Source: Sipunculus nudus (Eukaryota; Annelida; Sipuncula; Golfingiida; Sipunculidae). Taken from it: a stretch of 64,000 nt of DNA. This document shows positions 1 to 13,484 of this stretch, piece by piece (positions within the stretch are counted from its first letter, which is position 1; each line of letters begins with the position of its first letter). The DNA lies in contig CM049316.1 of NCBI GenBank assembly GCA_026874595.1, forward strand, positions 45,895,695 to 45,959,694, given 5' to 3'. A program made the translations under genes and the position numbers. The notes below the pieces were generated by a model. The model did not search any database. It saw nothing but the letters and a program-made list of their open reading frames with translations, and was not told the DNA's origin.

Positions 1-639
1 ATTCTTTATGAGAACTACTTCTGTCATCATCTGTCACAATTTCGTTCTAAAAATGTTCGCTTACGCCTGTACATAAATAGAAAGAAACTTACACCGGGCA
101 CGATCAGTGGTGTATCACATACACAGTGCTCACGCCACCTGGTGGCCGTACAGGGCTACTTCACAAATTAAGACAAATTAAGAGACACACGTGGATTGTG
201 TTAAGTCACACACAGAGCCTTAAAAACGAACAAAACAGGAGAACTCGGGATATCAGACCCGTGTGCCGAGATTGTTTTGCTGGGAAACTTTTATATTCAG
301 CCAAAATAAGCCAATAACGTGAGGTAACACACACACTAATTAAAATTAAAATGAACATTTAACGACCAGACATAAGACGCGAAAAGGCTCATGACTATAG
401 AAACAAGTGACCCATGGGTCATGACGCTCAGCCGACTGGCATGATGACAATATGTCCTTGCACAGCAACAAATTAAGATAATGTAGGTGGCATCATAGTT
501 CATGCATATTAGCTGAAGTTCATCAACACCCATAAGCAATTCAAATTTGATGACAATCCATCCAGCTGTTCCTGAGGAATCTGGCAATTTTTATGTATTT
601 TGCATTATTTCTGAGGTACTCAAACATGGCCTCTAACTC
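1..639. other. No gene recognised
   Basis: Unique-looking AT-rich DNA. The only item of note is CGCCACCTGGTGGCC at 133-147; its reverse complement is close to the core of the animal CTCF motif, but a single match in this much DNA can be chance. Confidence 0.4.
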
Positions 640-2445
640 AGATGATATAGGTAACAGTGACCTCAATTCAAGTTTCTGAGGAGAACTTTTGAGGAACTCT
701 CAGGATGTCAAGTAAGAAGATTAAGGTCAAATTGTTATGATTTGTGCCCTGCTTTGGTATCAAATTTTCAATTATTCTTGGGGTGCTTTTAAGCCCCATA
801 GGTTGGAGAATATGGGTAACAGAGACCTAATTTCCGGTTTACAAGAAGACTTTTCCATGGACCTCCCTGGTTGTCAAAATAGAAGATTCTAGTTCCAATG
901 GTTATGATTGTGCCCTGCTTTGGTATCAAATTTTCAATTATTCTGCGGGGGGGGGGGGGGGGTACTTATAAGCCCTATAGCTTGGTAAATATGGGTAACA
1001 GAGACCTAATTTCACATTTCCAAGAAGACTTTTCATGGACCTCCCTGGATGTCAAGTAAGAAGAATCTAGGACCAATGGTTACGATAAGTGCACTGTGAA
1101 AGGATGACCACATCTTTAAAGGTCTCAAAAAACAGAGAAAAAAATCACAAAAAAACAGGTGGCGCCACCAGTCTGCAGAAACTGATGGAACATTCCATGA
1201 CCAATATCCATGCAAAGAAACATGATGACCAATCCATTAGTTGTTGAGATACTTTAGCTTTTGTATCAAATTTTCCATTATTTTATGGGGATACTTCAGA
1301 GCCCCATAGGTCTGAGGTTTTTGGTAACAGAGACCTAATTTTAGGTCTCCAAGGAGACCTTTCATGGGCCTCTCTTCATATCAAGATAGAAGATTCTAGG
1401 TCCAGTTGTTATGATTTGTGCCCTGTTATCAGTTGACTGCATCTTTTAAGGTATCAAAAATAAAGGGAAAACAATCGTAAAAAATCGAAAAAATACAGGT
1501 GGCGCCACCAGTCTGCAGAAACTGATAAAACACTCCATGATCAAAATCTATGCAAAGAATCATGGTGATCAATGCATTAGTTGTTCAGATACTTGAGCTT
1601 TTGTATCAAATTTTCCATTATTCTGGGGGATACTTCAGAGCAACATAGCTCTGAGGTTTTGGGTAACAGAGACATAATTTTAGGTTTCCAAGGAGAATAT
1701 CCATGGGCCTCCCTGCATATAAAGATAGAAGATTCTAGGTCCAGTTGTTACGATTTGTGCCCTGTTATCAGATGACCGCATCTTTTAAGGTATCAAAAAT
1801 AGAGAAAGAAAATTGTAAAATATCGAAAAAGTACAGGTGGCACCACCAGTCTGCAGGAACTGATGGAACACCTCTTGATCAATATGTATGCCAAAAATCG
1901 TGACCATCAGTGTTGTACATATTGAGATGTTGCAGTTTTTTTTATCAAATTTTCATTATTATGGGTCGTAATTGGGAGCCCCACATCTCAAAGGATATGG
2001 GTAACAGAGACCTAATTTCTGGTTTCCCTGGAGACTTTTCATAGGTCTCTCAGTGTGTCAAGAATGAAGATTCTAGGTCCAGTCTTTACGATTTGTGCCT
2101 TGTTAACAGATGTTTACATTTTTAAAGGTCTCAAAAATAGAGAAAAAAAATTCGTAAAAAAATGAAAAATACAGGTGGCGCCACCAGTCTGCAGGAACTG
2201 ATGGAACATTTCATGATCAATAGGTATGCCAAAATTCATGACAATCAGTGATGTAATAAATGAAATTTTGAGGTTTTTTTATATGAAATTTTTTACTATT
2301 CTGGGGGGTACTTTGGGGCCCCATAGCTCGAAGGATATGCTTAACAGAGACCTAATTTCTGGTTTCCAAGGAGATTTTTCATGGACCTCTGAGAATGGCA
2401 AGTTACAAGATTCCAGGTCCAGCGGTTACGATTTGTGCTCTGTTA
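640..2445. repeat. Satellite array, 338-bp unit with short and long monomers
   Basis: The anchor GTAACAGAGACCTAAT recurs at about 651, 816, 995, 1324, 1663, 2001 and 2340. Spacings are 165 and 179 bp for the first two and 329-339 bp for the rest. Long units carry an extra stretch of about 165 bp that includes the palindrome GGTGGCGCCACC followed by AGTCTGCAG (about 1159, 1499, 1837 and 2174). Short units lack it, and the junction falls at a TTTGTATCAAA-like word present on both sides of the extra stretch. A G run interrupts one short unit at 945-961. Confidence 0.88.
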
Positions 2446-2496
2446 ACGGACAGACGACAGGACGACAGGACGACCGGACGGCCGGACGGACGACGT
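2445..2496. repeat. ACGGAC-type simple repeat at the satellite edge
   Basis: A run of ACGGACAGACG, GACAGGACGAC and CGGACGGACGACG words immediately follows the last satellite unit. GC-rich in an AT-rich setting. Confidence 0.7.
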
Positions 2497-2510
2497 TCAA
2501 AGAGTGATTG

Positions 2511-4700
2511 CTCAAGCTCAGATGACTTACAGTCAGCTGAGCTAAAAATTACTTGAATCAACCTATCTAAATAATCTCCATCATGCATGGCCAATGATTG
2601 AGTTTCTGCAAACCGCTCTGCTGTAGTCCTATATAACCCTTCTATGCATGCCTTCATTATAGAATTTCCGGCTTACACTGCATTCATATTAAAGAACTGG
2701 AGGTTTTTGCTGGTATGTTGTAACGCCCCTATGACTGATGTTTGAGTTCTTATCGACAAGATATTAGTGTACAAGGTACATGAGCCAATGTTGACCATCT
2801 TTATGCACCCAAGTCTGTGGCTCCGCTTTTACCGACCTTGATTCCACGACCCTCCCTGGTGTCTACATTTCATGGATAATGAACAATCAAATGACTCCCG
2901 TATACGTATTTTACGTCATGCATGTGCGGTATCACTGGTCAAACGTTAAGCATTCCATCGAAAACATCGAGATTCTAAACAATCGAAAAAGGTTTGGCTT
3001 TGATTGGCAGTTGTGATTTTAGTCCGAACACGTGCAGGCTTGTTAATTTTTCTTGAAACAACCACCAAAGGGGTCACGGAAACAGGATGTGTGACATACA
3101 GTAAACAATGTAACAGAATGTTGTCAATTGCATATTGAAAGATCACTAGATGTTGCTGGTGAGAGCAGATGAAGCAATGCAATCTTTCGTCATTTACAAA
3201 ACTGTTTCGTCTTTCGATTACGACCGGCGGCCATTTTGGTCTCTCCCATTAATGTTGTAAACGCGTGGTTATAAAGAAAAGGTGCAACCTGTACACCGTG
3301 GGATCGGCCAAATCAAAGTTTTTCGGATAGTATGTTTTTGACCGGGTTCACCCGCTACCGCCGCAGCGTTCGTTTCCGGAGGACTCCTCTGAGACCCTTG
3401 GACCGATCTTTCCGAAACTTGGCATGGTTATTCGCTCACCTATGTAGTTATGCTTACAAAGACAAACGGCGCCACCTGCAATCCTTTATGTGCAGTGTGA
3501 ATCTGTGTGACTTTGTGATAACAGCCTATATCTCAGGAGTGGTTCAATTTTGAAGAGCTGAAAATTTGCATGTACATAGAGTTTGGATCTCTCCGAGGTG
3601 GCGCCGCCTACAATCATATTTGCGTGACGTCCATCCATGCGATTGCAACCTGTTCCTCTTAGTTATTGGTTCAATGTATTGGGCTAAAATTTAGCATTTT
3701 TGGTGACAATTGCACATTTAAGGAGTTTATTTGGCATCACTGATGCCACAAATTACCCATACCTATGTAATTTGGCAATACACGTGGTCGCTTGCTGACT
3801 ATGCCCGTATAGTCGTTTTTATAAAAGTTCAAAGGATTATGTTTGTTATATAGACCGGAACGGCTCGCTTTACCTTTATTTTGCTTCTTTTTTTTTTTTT
3901 GCTAATTAAGCATCGAATGATTGTAACAACTGTAACGGGGTCTTAAATAAATCTGCCAACCTATGATACAGACTGACGAGTTTCATATATTTGGACCAAG
4001 TGCGTGAGTTATTTATATTCTCGAGACTCTAGATAGGATTAATGCTATGTTATCATGACATATACAGGGGTAATTATATCATTGAAATTCAGATTTACCT
4101 ACAGGGGACAAGGGAATAATCCAAGAAGTCCTTAAGACATAGACTGGATCTCTGGGGTTTATACTTGGGATCTTCCGAGCACTGCCTGAATGCCACAGTC
4201 CCACAGTCAGTAAAACCAAATATTTCTCATGCAGCTATAGTAATAACTCATTCAACAACCCACCTGTTTGCAAAAAAGGGAAATTTCCGGTTTTAGTGTT
4301 GTACGTATAGCCATTGAGTTGATATCGACATCTTAGCCCTGGAGTTGCCATGGAGTGTTAAAAAGTGCATTTAAAGTGATGATGGTGGCTCAGTTGAATC
4401 GATTCGGGGCAAACATAGAAGAGAACGCCTATTGAATTTAACAAGCTGTCCGCTTTTTAAAGTGTGTTTCTCCGTGTCAAGTCCACAAGGGTTTGCCTTT
4501 AATATTGAGCTATGACGGTGCCTGTTGTGGGCAGGCAGCCTGCATGAGTCACACACAAGCCGCTTCAAAGCAGTTTACGTAAAAATCCCTGGGTAATATC
4601 ACTATTCTTTAAACAATGTAAAACCTCACTAAATTACAACAAAGAAATCACCAGAATGAATAAATACATTTCCTAATGCACAGAATAAAACGAATGTTTG
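2511..4700. other. No gene recognised
   Basis: Two stretches (3440-3480 and 3590-3610) carry the GGTGGCGCC-type word also found in the satellite to the left. A CGGCGGCCATTTTGG word at 3222 and a GGTTATAAAGAAAAG word at 3267 look promoter-like, but no credible coding exon follows. Confidence 0.4.
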
Positions 4701-4707
4701 CATTATA

Positions 4708-4750
4708 CAGGGGCGGATCCAGGATTGTGCAGTTGGGGAGGGGCCAGTGG
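4708..4750. mobile_element. Isolated transposon end, same family as the CAGRRGCGGATCC MITEs
   Basis: CAGGGGCGGATCCAGG is followed by a G-rich stretch. No matching right end was found nearby, so this is probably a truncated copy. Confidence 0.45.
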
Positions 4751-4890
4751 ACACATAATTATACATACATATAAATAGGTGCAGGCACTTGCCATAAACA
4801 TGTATTGGTTATATCCCTATGAAATCTAATGCAAGCCGTGAGGTTTGCGTGGCTTGTGTCACCATGGCACCCGAGCCATGAGGCGATTAA

Positions 4891-4928
4891 AATATATATA
4901 TATATATTTTGTGTGTGTGTGTGTGTGT
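4891..4928. repeat. (TA)n then (GT)n microsatellite
   Basis: AT-dinucleotide run followed by a GT run of about nine repeats. Confidence 0.85.
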
Positions 4929-5225
4929 AATGAAATGTAAACTTTTGATGATCACAATTTTATACATGTAATGGGTCAATCTTTGGATACGTTTTTCTGA
5001 ATGTAAGTCACTTCAAAACTAGAAAAATCAGAATTTTTTGCCGTTTTAAAACGAAAACTGTCTTTTTTCCATTCTTAACTTGAGGGTCATGGTTCGCACA
5101 TTAGAAGCGGCTGAATGTTTTTTTTTACGACCATAGAGTGAGACCGTTCACAGGCAGTAAAAAAAGTGTAGTCGGCATGCCAATAAGTGCAGATAAAATG
5201 TTCCAGGTTAATACCGGCTCAAACA

Positions 5226-5230
<5 letters not shown>

Positions 5231-5278
<48 letters not shown>

Positions 5279-5282
5279 CTGT

Positions 5283-5313
<31 letters not shown>

Positions 5314-5315
5314 AC
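5231..5315. repeat. (CT)n then (ATACAT)n compound microsatellite
   Basis: About 22 CT repeats, then four or more ATACAT units. Both strands give open frames here (RERERE, SLSLSL) that are repeat artefacts. Confidence 0.92.
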
Positions 5316-5329
5316 ACAAAAAGACATAA

Positions 5330-6704
5330 CCATGGAAGATAAATGCTATTATATTGGTGTTAGAATAACCAGCCCGTATAGTCTAAAGAGCAATCTCTAT
5401 AATATATTTACATAATAATATGCGAAATACTGTTACATATGTTGTTGGCATGGCCATTTCTAATTTAAAAGTGTAAACGGAATATAAAACACAAAGATAA
5501 GGTTATTTGGCTATAGTTCGATGCTCCTTTATATTTAACAAGTCCTTTGACATGTTATTCCTTAGTCATATACGTAGTTATACAAGACTCAATGGATCCC
5601 TGATATATGTGGGCTTCGATTTAGGATTGTATGTACTTTTTATATAAATTTTAAAATGATGTATCCATCTTCGTTATTCAAACAATGTTATACCTACAGA
5701 ATCCAATTCTGTTTTAGACAGTTCAAGACGTAACAGGGCGCTTGCCCATGCAAGCGTCCTCTCATTTTATTCATGTTCTAAGCAAATCCGGTAACAACCG
5801 CAACTGTGGGTCTTGGGTGGGTGACATCTATATTCCTGTGTTATATCACCAAATACCCCCAAATGCGTACTTGTTTGCATGCAAGTAATACCCTTCTGGA
5901 GGGCACAGCTTTCCTATTAAGACTTCAGAGCGCTCACCCTGGGTCAGACCGATCGTTTTAAATCCACCGCTTCTCGACTGGGCTTCGAATTCACCATCAC
6001 CCGTGCATATGCACGAGTCCTGCATGTGCTCAACCCCCTGACCACAGTAGCCGTATGTAATTTATTTTTTTGGATTTTTGTTGTTACAGTCCTATTAGTA
6101 CATCAGCCTGAGGGTTCACCGGTACCAAACAGGTTTCAATTGCTATCAATGTTTTTAAAGGTATATATATGTAGAAAATAAAAATGCCTGATACCAGTGT
6201 GAAAGTAGTGGCTTTCTGTAAAATATCAGCCTGTTTTGAAATGTATACTTGCACCGAAATTACAAATTTGTAGTACATACTAATATATATATATATATAA
6301 CCTGACAAATTTGATGTCATTTAATAGTAGACATTTATAGCTTTCATCTGGTTGTGTTGGTCATGTATATAGCTTTATACATTCCAAAGATATGATTCCT
6401 TTGTCTCACCCTGTATCATAGCAATTTGTATAATTTTAGCTAATTTATTTTAAAAAGAAAAGTATAGGTGTTTTTCCGATAAGACCAACCGTGACCAGTT
6501 TTATGGAATGTTCAATGAAGTCGGAAGTCTTTTAGCTGGAAAATTATGTCTGGTATCCAACTACACTTTGTGGATTCGGGCGTGGTCAAAATTGGTTATT
6601 CCATTCTTAAGTCAGCCTAGCGTCATATTGACCCTCTGGCATTACGACCAAATTATTGGCGCCAGAGTGTCATGACATCTAGGTCTGAGGATCGCATTAT
6701 AAGC
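5330..6704. other. No gene recognised
   Basis: AT-rich, mostly unique sequence with a short (TA)n near 6281-6298. Open frames up to 78 codons have no protein-like composition. Confidence 0.4.
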
Positions 6705-7065
6705 CTTATGAAGATTCAAATATTTTCGTCATTTCTGACAACGTTTCATGGGCTACAGGTACACTGTCAATCAACATAAACCAGACCATTCGTTAGCATT
6801 TTTTGTGTAGTTTCTAATAATACCAAATATGAGCGAGAAAAGTTCCTGTTTAACCCAGCACATTGGTAAACCCCTCGGCATGTTTGTTGAATTTATGACC
6901 GCATGGCTCGCACGGGTTACAGGACGCAGGCAACTTGCAGGCGACACAGGAAATGACCCGTGTCCATGGAGACGGTGTTTCAGTTTGGGTTGCAAGCTCA
7001 CATGTATACTTTTGTGTTTATTTACCATTCCAAGCATAATATTGAGATTATGGACCGTTTACCAC
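6705..7065 (+). repeat. Interspersed repeat A, copy A1
   Basis: Aligns with 18003-18370 over most of its length. Shared blocks include ATAAACCAGACCA, ATGAGCGAGAAAA, GCATGTTTGTTGAATTT, GACACAGGAAATGAC-type, CCATGGAGACGG-type and GGACCGKTTAC. A 102-codon open frame crosses it, but the second copy does not keep the frame, so it is unlikely to be coding. Confidence 0.6.
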
Positions 7066-7174
7066 AAAATGAATGCAACCAGATGCAAGAATACTGCGAT
7101 ACATTACTCCATATTACTACTATCACGACTCGAGTAGGCTTACCAGCCAAATTATCCGATTGCCTACTGCGTCG

Positions 7175-7220
7175 GGTTGTCACGGCTAAAGTCAGCCGGT
7201 TGTCACGGCTAAAGTCAGCC
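7175..7220. repeat. Direct duplication of a 23-bp unit
   Basis: GGTTGTCACGGCTAAAGTCA plus GCC is present twice head to tail at 7175 and 7198, with no change between copies. Confidence 0.85.
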
Positions 7221-10200
7221 GATACATGTCACAGTACAACCAAACTGTCCGCAGAAAAAAATTCATGCCTGGATGTTGTTTTTGAGTACTTTTGTGGCGC
7301 ATCCCCACGCACTTATCGAACCCCGATTCGTTTAACCTCCCAAGTGGCCCACGTGGTTGTTATCGGATACCTATATAGACTACAACTCGGATGTCGCAAG
7401 CAGAAAGTCACACATTACATGTATACTAGCAAGGGTACTGGGCTAGTTGTTGAATATATGTTTTATGCATTTCTTTGGTTAAAAAGAAAGGGGTGACAAG
7501 TAAACATTTGAAGTAGTACATTTTTATTTGTAAGTTTTTGTTATATTGGTGCCTGAGTCACGGGTGATGCCGTAAACACTAGGCCGCCGTATCTGCACTC
7601 TTGGTCAAATTCGCTTTTTTTACACGAAATATAAAAGAGCTGTAACTTCGGCTAAGAGAGGACTATATTGTCTGCTGAAATATTTCCTGCAAAACTAACA
7701 TATAAAATTAAGGCAATAGCAGTAAAGTAGATACTGCATATAGTGCAGGACTAACTGTCAAGCAGTTATTCATTCTGAGTTGCCTCTGTTTATACAGTTG
7801 AAATTTCTGACAGGAGAGAGATTTCTAAATAAATGCCACTTTTTGTAACGGAAACTAGATTTTTCTTTGAACTGTGGGACAGCATGAATATATTATCAGT
7901 TTGCTATTTTACCAGTGAGTAGAGTGACTCATCCTGTTCCGGTTTCATGTAAAATCAAAGTCAAACAAGGGAAATATAAAAATGCCAGTGTTAGCCCAAA
8001 TTAACAAAATCAGTATTTGAACAAATCTCATTTAATTCTAATCTGCTTTGACTCGGGGTTTCAGGGAGTATATGTCTCAAACAAAACCCCAGCAGGCCAG
8101 TGTCTACTAACTTTACCGGACTGGAAGACATGCATACATTGTTCGCCGTGAGCTATATGAACTTGCACCATATATAGAGTGCCATTTAAATCCTTTTATT
8201 TAAATCTTTAAAATGAATTTTTCACAAATCGGTAAAAGCGTCTTGTCACTATATAAACTTGTGTCCCTGTCATTCTCCAGTTTTAAATCACTGACTGTTG
8301 TACTGGCCGAACAATTATATAATATCAAAGGGGTTTATGCATGGTTTTGCCCTAACGAGAATATCATGTCTCCCTAAGTAGGATATAATTATATCTGTTA
8401 TCTCACAAAATTGAGCTATATATTCTTTAAAAAAGTTTTGTTTTCATATTATTTTCTTTTATTTAAATATTTCACTAGAAAAACACAAGATAATAAACAT
8501 GAAAATAACTGATTTGTCATTCTTATAGTTATTTCTTTTTGATTGAAAAAGCGATATTTTAATTCTTTGTAAGTGCAACTTAACTTTCTTATGACTTGAT
8601 TTTGCACTGTACCCGAGCTTGAAATAATTATAAGATATATATTAGACTTATGATAGCTCCGATGGTAATTCAAAATGAAAATTCCACGCGGTGTTATCCC
8701 TCCAACCATGCAAAATATAGAACTCATCAGATTTGCTGTTTTTCGGCCAGAAAGCGATAGCATATTTATATGATTATGAACTTATGTGCATGATATTGCT
8801 TATTTCCCTTTGAACCTAACATTGATTGTTACTTGGATAGTTTTTTTTTGCTATATGAAAGTTCTTAATATAAAAGGACCTAATTGTGAAGTAACCGATG
8901 TAACAAACATTTCTTTTATAGAAGTCACCCAGCGAACAATCACGCTGAACTGTGAAACTTTACATAAGTTAAACCAAAAAATACCATTTCAGGTGTAGTC
9001 CATCATGATCAGTAAGCTACATATAAATTAAAATTTTCTTACAATTCAGAATAAAACTCAAATGTATTTGTTTGGCTCCGGAAGATATGTAAACATAAAT
9101 GGTACCATATGTAATTATAATATTCATAAAAGTCACATGATCAATGTTTTTTAAAGCTCATAACAAAATGTAGGCAAACTTAAATATCAAATACAACTGT
9201 AAGCGAATATAACTTTAATTTCGCTAAGGTAACGCTATCCATCAAATAAAGGCTATTTCTTTTATGTTTCCTGGCTTAAGTAGGAAGAGCTGAAAAAGAT
9301 CATTTGACTGGATACGTTAAAATATGTAGTAAGTAGTATGCGGATCATAAGTACTCTGTAGTCGGTGTCCTTGAAATGAAAACAATATAGACGTCATCCG
9401 ACATAAAACATCCATTTATTCACTGAAAGCTATACCACTTTCATACTGCTATCAGGTATTTTTATTAACTATATACATGTATACCGTTCAAGCACACATG
9501 GTGAAAAAATGGTACCGGTGAGCCAATTTCTGGGGTTTGGCTGAAGTACAAAATCTGTAGGTCACCTTGAGTGAGTAATTCACTGTACTGATGTTCATAT
9601 ATGTTTATCTATATTTTCAATGTCGTGGCAGGAGTGACTTAGACGAAGCTTGTATAGTCCTTGTACAATGCATATTTCATAGCCGAATTTCGTTCTAACA
9701 TCCGAGCTTATATACATGCCTTTTTTTCTTTTGATCTTGAACTTTACAAACAGATAAAGGCTTGGAAAGATAGACAGAGAAAACGCATGGATGGATGGAG
9801 ATCAGTTACTGTTGTAAAATTAAAACAATTACAAAGAAATCTAGTTAACTTTGAGGTTACGTTGCCATAATAAAACCGGACGCGAGAGCGAACGCGAACT
9901 GGAATATAAACGGCGAACCATTCGCAGGTTGTTTTTTAATATAAGCGACTCGACACGCGATATACATGTATTGTATCTTCTTCACAAATACATTACAGAA
10001 AGAACTCTCCAAAGTGATTATTCTAAAACAAAAGGCATGTTCGAATTGGTATTTATAGTAAATAAAGAACATGCCCCTATTTGAAGTTACTTTCTCTCTA
10101 CATGCTGCATTTTTAATAATTTAGACCTATGTATTCACAATAATTTTCAATATTCAATATATATTAAATATTCAATAAGTAATGATAAAAAATGTTCATA

Positions 10201-11088
10201 TAACGGGTCATTCGTTAATTTAAGTGATGAGCATGGACCAATTTCAGCCTGTTGGATTATGTTTTTTATCCAGAGGATAACGTCGCACATTTTGTCTTTG
10301 AACGTCCGTTGGATGTCTACAACATATTCAGTCACATGAGATACAAAAGACTGAACCTTGCGCCAAGACAAATATTCGGTTCATCGGTCCATAGAAACAC
10401 TATTTTTTCTGTTTGTGTTAGATTTTTGCATTAGAGCCACATAACAAGAATTCAACAACTTTTTTTTATCATGCAATATATCCACCACTCTGCTTTTAGT
10501 TAGAGCAGTCTAACTCTTTTGTGCCATGCAGGCACGAGGAGACCGTGGGAGATTAAGTAAATCAGATATATGACACCCGACAATTACATAATCATACCAC
10601 TGTTGGCTAAGTCTATTCATTTTACATTGGAATCTCAGATGATGTCAGTGTTCATAATTTCCTTTTTGTGAATGTAAATATTAATTTAATCAACTGAGTA
10701 ACCTTCTATGTGAAGTTTTGAATTGCTTATATAAAGAACACCCTTTGTAAGACAAGCTTTGTGCAGGTTCATGCATGTACACTAGCATTCGGGTGCTCGG
10801 TCCATTTTCTCAGGTGTGAATGGAGCTGTACCTAAGATAGCTGTTCCCAGTGTTGCTCTGTTGACAAGCAATCCTTGTAATAAACTTTATTAATTACACT
10901 TTTGAGCTAAATTTTGGTTACATTTGCCGGATTTGTTTTTAACATTATATAGACTCTCTTTCCATCTTCGGTAGAATTTACCTTTTTGTTAGTCCTGAAA
11001 AAAAACCAGAAATTGTTTTGTATATTTAACAGTTCTAACACGGATATAGGCAGAGGTCCATGTGGAATTAAAAGTTAAATTAGTCCAA

Positions 11089-11092
<4 letters not shown>
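7221..11092. other. No gene recognised
   Basis: AT-rich DNA without a recognisable repeat or exon. Open frames of 60-104 codons (for instance 8449-8763 on the minus strand and 10147-10371) are low-complexity or unlike any family I know. Confidence 0.4.

Positions 11093-11171
<79 letters not shown>
11093..11171. repeat. (AT)n microsatellite, about 39 repeats
   Basis: Uninterrupted AT dinucleotides. Open frames of alternating I and Y are artefacts. Confidence 0.95.
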
Positions 11172-11174
<3 letters not shown>

Positions 11175-12061
11175 ACTTACCAATTTTGTGTTGCAACCGC
11201 TCGGACATTTCTTTCAAGGAGATAAAATCATACAATTTCCTTTTTTTATGTAGGGCTTTTACTTGTTTAGCAAAATAAATCTGTTATTATCATGCTTTTC
11301 CCTAATCATTTGTCATTTTTATCGAAACATACCAAAAAATTAAAAATTAAAAAACCGCCCGCCCGGATTGATTTTGAAAAAAAGTGCCTGAGAACCATAC
11401 CTTTTTTATATTTTGGCCCAATGGGACCTTGATAAAGCGGTCGATTTTTTTTTTTCGAATTGGTCTGAGCCGGGTTTGACCAAGACGATCTTACAACAGG
11501 ACCTACGGCCATATTTGGATTAAAAAAAAGTGCTCTGTGACCGCCATGTATAGCTGATCATTTCTACTTGCAGCTGCAGAGTGAAAGCAGGTAGACAAAG
11601 CCAATAAAATAAATCAGAGGTGGATGCGCAAGGTTGACACAATTCTCAAATATGACAGGAACACACCATATACATGGACAGGGGCGGTTTCCTTCACAAA
11701 AGTTCCTGAGCACAAAAATAAAGATGCAATGGTTTAATTTATGTCCTTTCGAGGTCTTAACAACAATTATAGATTCGACAGAGGTATTTCGCTGTTTCAT
11801 TGAAGGGGTCTGATTGATATAAACGACAAAAATAAACGTCAATTAGGACAGGGATAGAAGAGGGTAAAGGAAATGTATAGGAGGTATTTTCTCTTTCAGA
11901 AAAATTTCCGGAGTTCTGAAAGATCCAGCTGTTTAAGCAAATATATGCATTTCGCTCAAGTATTAATCCTGACTTAATGCACAATGCAGGGTCCTAACGA
12001 TTATGTCACTTTATAATGTATATGTATATTAATAAATATATGTACTGCTCCCGTAGAAACC

Positions 12062-12116
12062 CTGCAGTATAGGCAGATATATTCTGCAGTATTTTTTCTG
12101 CAGTTGTATACTGCAG
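12062..12116. other. CTGCAG-rich foldback
   Basis: CTGCAGTATA and TATACTGCAG form a 10-bp stem; two more CTGCAGT words lie in the loop. Nothing coding. Confidence 0.5.
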
Positions 12117-12328
12117 TACATTTTTCCATGGGAATGGTCGAAATTGATTTGCCTTACATAATCATATAGATTATAAACGTATAAATGATTACGAACAGTG
12201 ACTCAGCAACAACTTAGTATGTAACAACTACTCTTAAAATATTGAAAGGGTAATTTTAAAATAATAATAATTGAAAATAATGCAAAGAAAATATTAACTG
12301 ATAAAAAATCATATTAATGTTTCCACCC

Positions 12329-12354
12329 GGGGGTGGGGGCTGGGGGGCAGGGGG
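12329..12354 (+). other. G-quadruplex-type motif followed by a C run
   Basis: Four G runs of 5, 5, 6 and 5 bases are separated by one or two bases (T, CT, CA). A C run of about 16 follows 14 bases later (12369-12384), so the DNA could fold either as a quadruplex or as a G/C hairpin. Confidence 0.75.
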
Positions 12355-13484
12355 TTCAGCTCCCAACGCCCCCCCCCCCCCCCCGCCTGAGTCTGCCAGT
12401 GTTACATTTATATGTGTATTAATATAATGACATATAAAAATATTTTAATATTCGGTTCGATAACACCTGTTAACATTTTCCATTAGACTTGTCTAGTTTT
12501 TTAGTAAGCAAGCGGAATATGTGAGCATTTTGAATCTGGGCAATTAACCCTAAACAATCGATATAGGTCTATGGAAATCTTGTAAAACTGGGACTACATT
12601 TGGGGGGCATCCATCTGTATGTTTGAAGGAAACCTTCGACTGCAGTGTCGTCCGTGAACAGATTACACTGTAACCCCGGTGAACAAAACTTACAGTTATA
12701 CTTGCAGACAAATTAAAACCCATCCTTTTACAATGCCCTAATTTTTTACAACTAATCAGTATATCTAGTTTTATACTTAAATGATTCACGAAAATGCAAA
12801 ATATTACAATCGTTCTGTTCATATTAAATTCTTACAGTAGCAAAACATGAGACTCTGCTACCTCTGATGAAAGTAGCCCTGCCATATTCCACAGTATCGT
12901 CGTTCATATGCATACATATATGAATTTGCTAATTTATGCTAAACAAACAATTATTACCGACGGGGGTCATGTTCTCGAGTTTGGTGCCAAGTGGTCCAAT
13001 GGGTTTGTTTAAGATACAATTTAATATACAGTTCTCATGTTTTCTAAGGTTTAAGAAAACTTTATATATAAAAACGATCTAATTAAATATATAAATATAT
13101 ATATAATATAAATCAAAATATGCCTGTCGGAATGTTTCGAAAGGTTTTCAAACTGATTTTTTCCTTAATTACCAAAATAATTAGATGTCCAAATTTCTAT
13201 TTATTCTGTACGAAAATAACTATTTTTATTAATTTTTTATCAAGTAACTTATAATTTTATTTTCAAAAGAAACATTTATAATTTCTTCAAATAACATTTC
13301 GCAAATGAAATATATGTTCAAATATATATTTTCCAGTACTGAAATAAAGTAACCAGATTTAAATTTATATATATAAATATAAATATATATATATATATGT
13401 ACATGTATATACATATGTGTGTGTGTTTTCCCTCAATATTACATGAAAATTCGGATGGGGGAGGGGGGCGTGTGGCACCCTCCG

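Larger units (their letters stand above)
11172..13479. other. No gene; foldback, quadruplex motif and AT microsatellites
   Basis: Apart from the CTGCAG foldback and the G-rich motif listed separately, this holds AT-rich DNA with short TA runs near 13075-13110 and 13365-13400. Confidence 0.4.

Noticed and set aside
133-147. CTCF binding site (reverse complement of CGCCACCTGGTGGCC)
   Set aside because: Close to the core consensus but a single short match without supporting context; noted only as a region remark.
4371-4568. Cysteine-containing minus-strand frame as a second Ly6-type exon
   Set aside because: Cysteine spacing does not match the fold, there is no CC-x4-CN end, and no acceptor or donor fits.
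5125-5329. RERERE and SLSLSL proteins
   Set aside because: Translations of a CT microsatellite on the two strands.
6960-7496. 178-codon plus-strand open frame
   Set aside because: It starts inside interspersed repeat A, runs through a duplicated 23-bp unit and has no recognised motif. The other repeat copy does not keep the frame.
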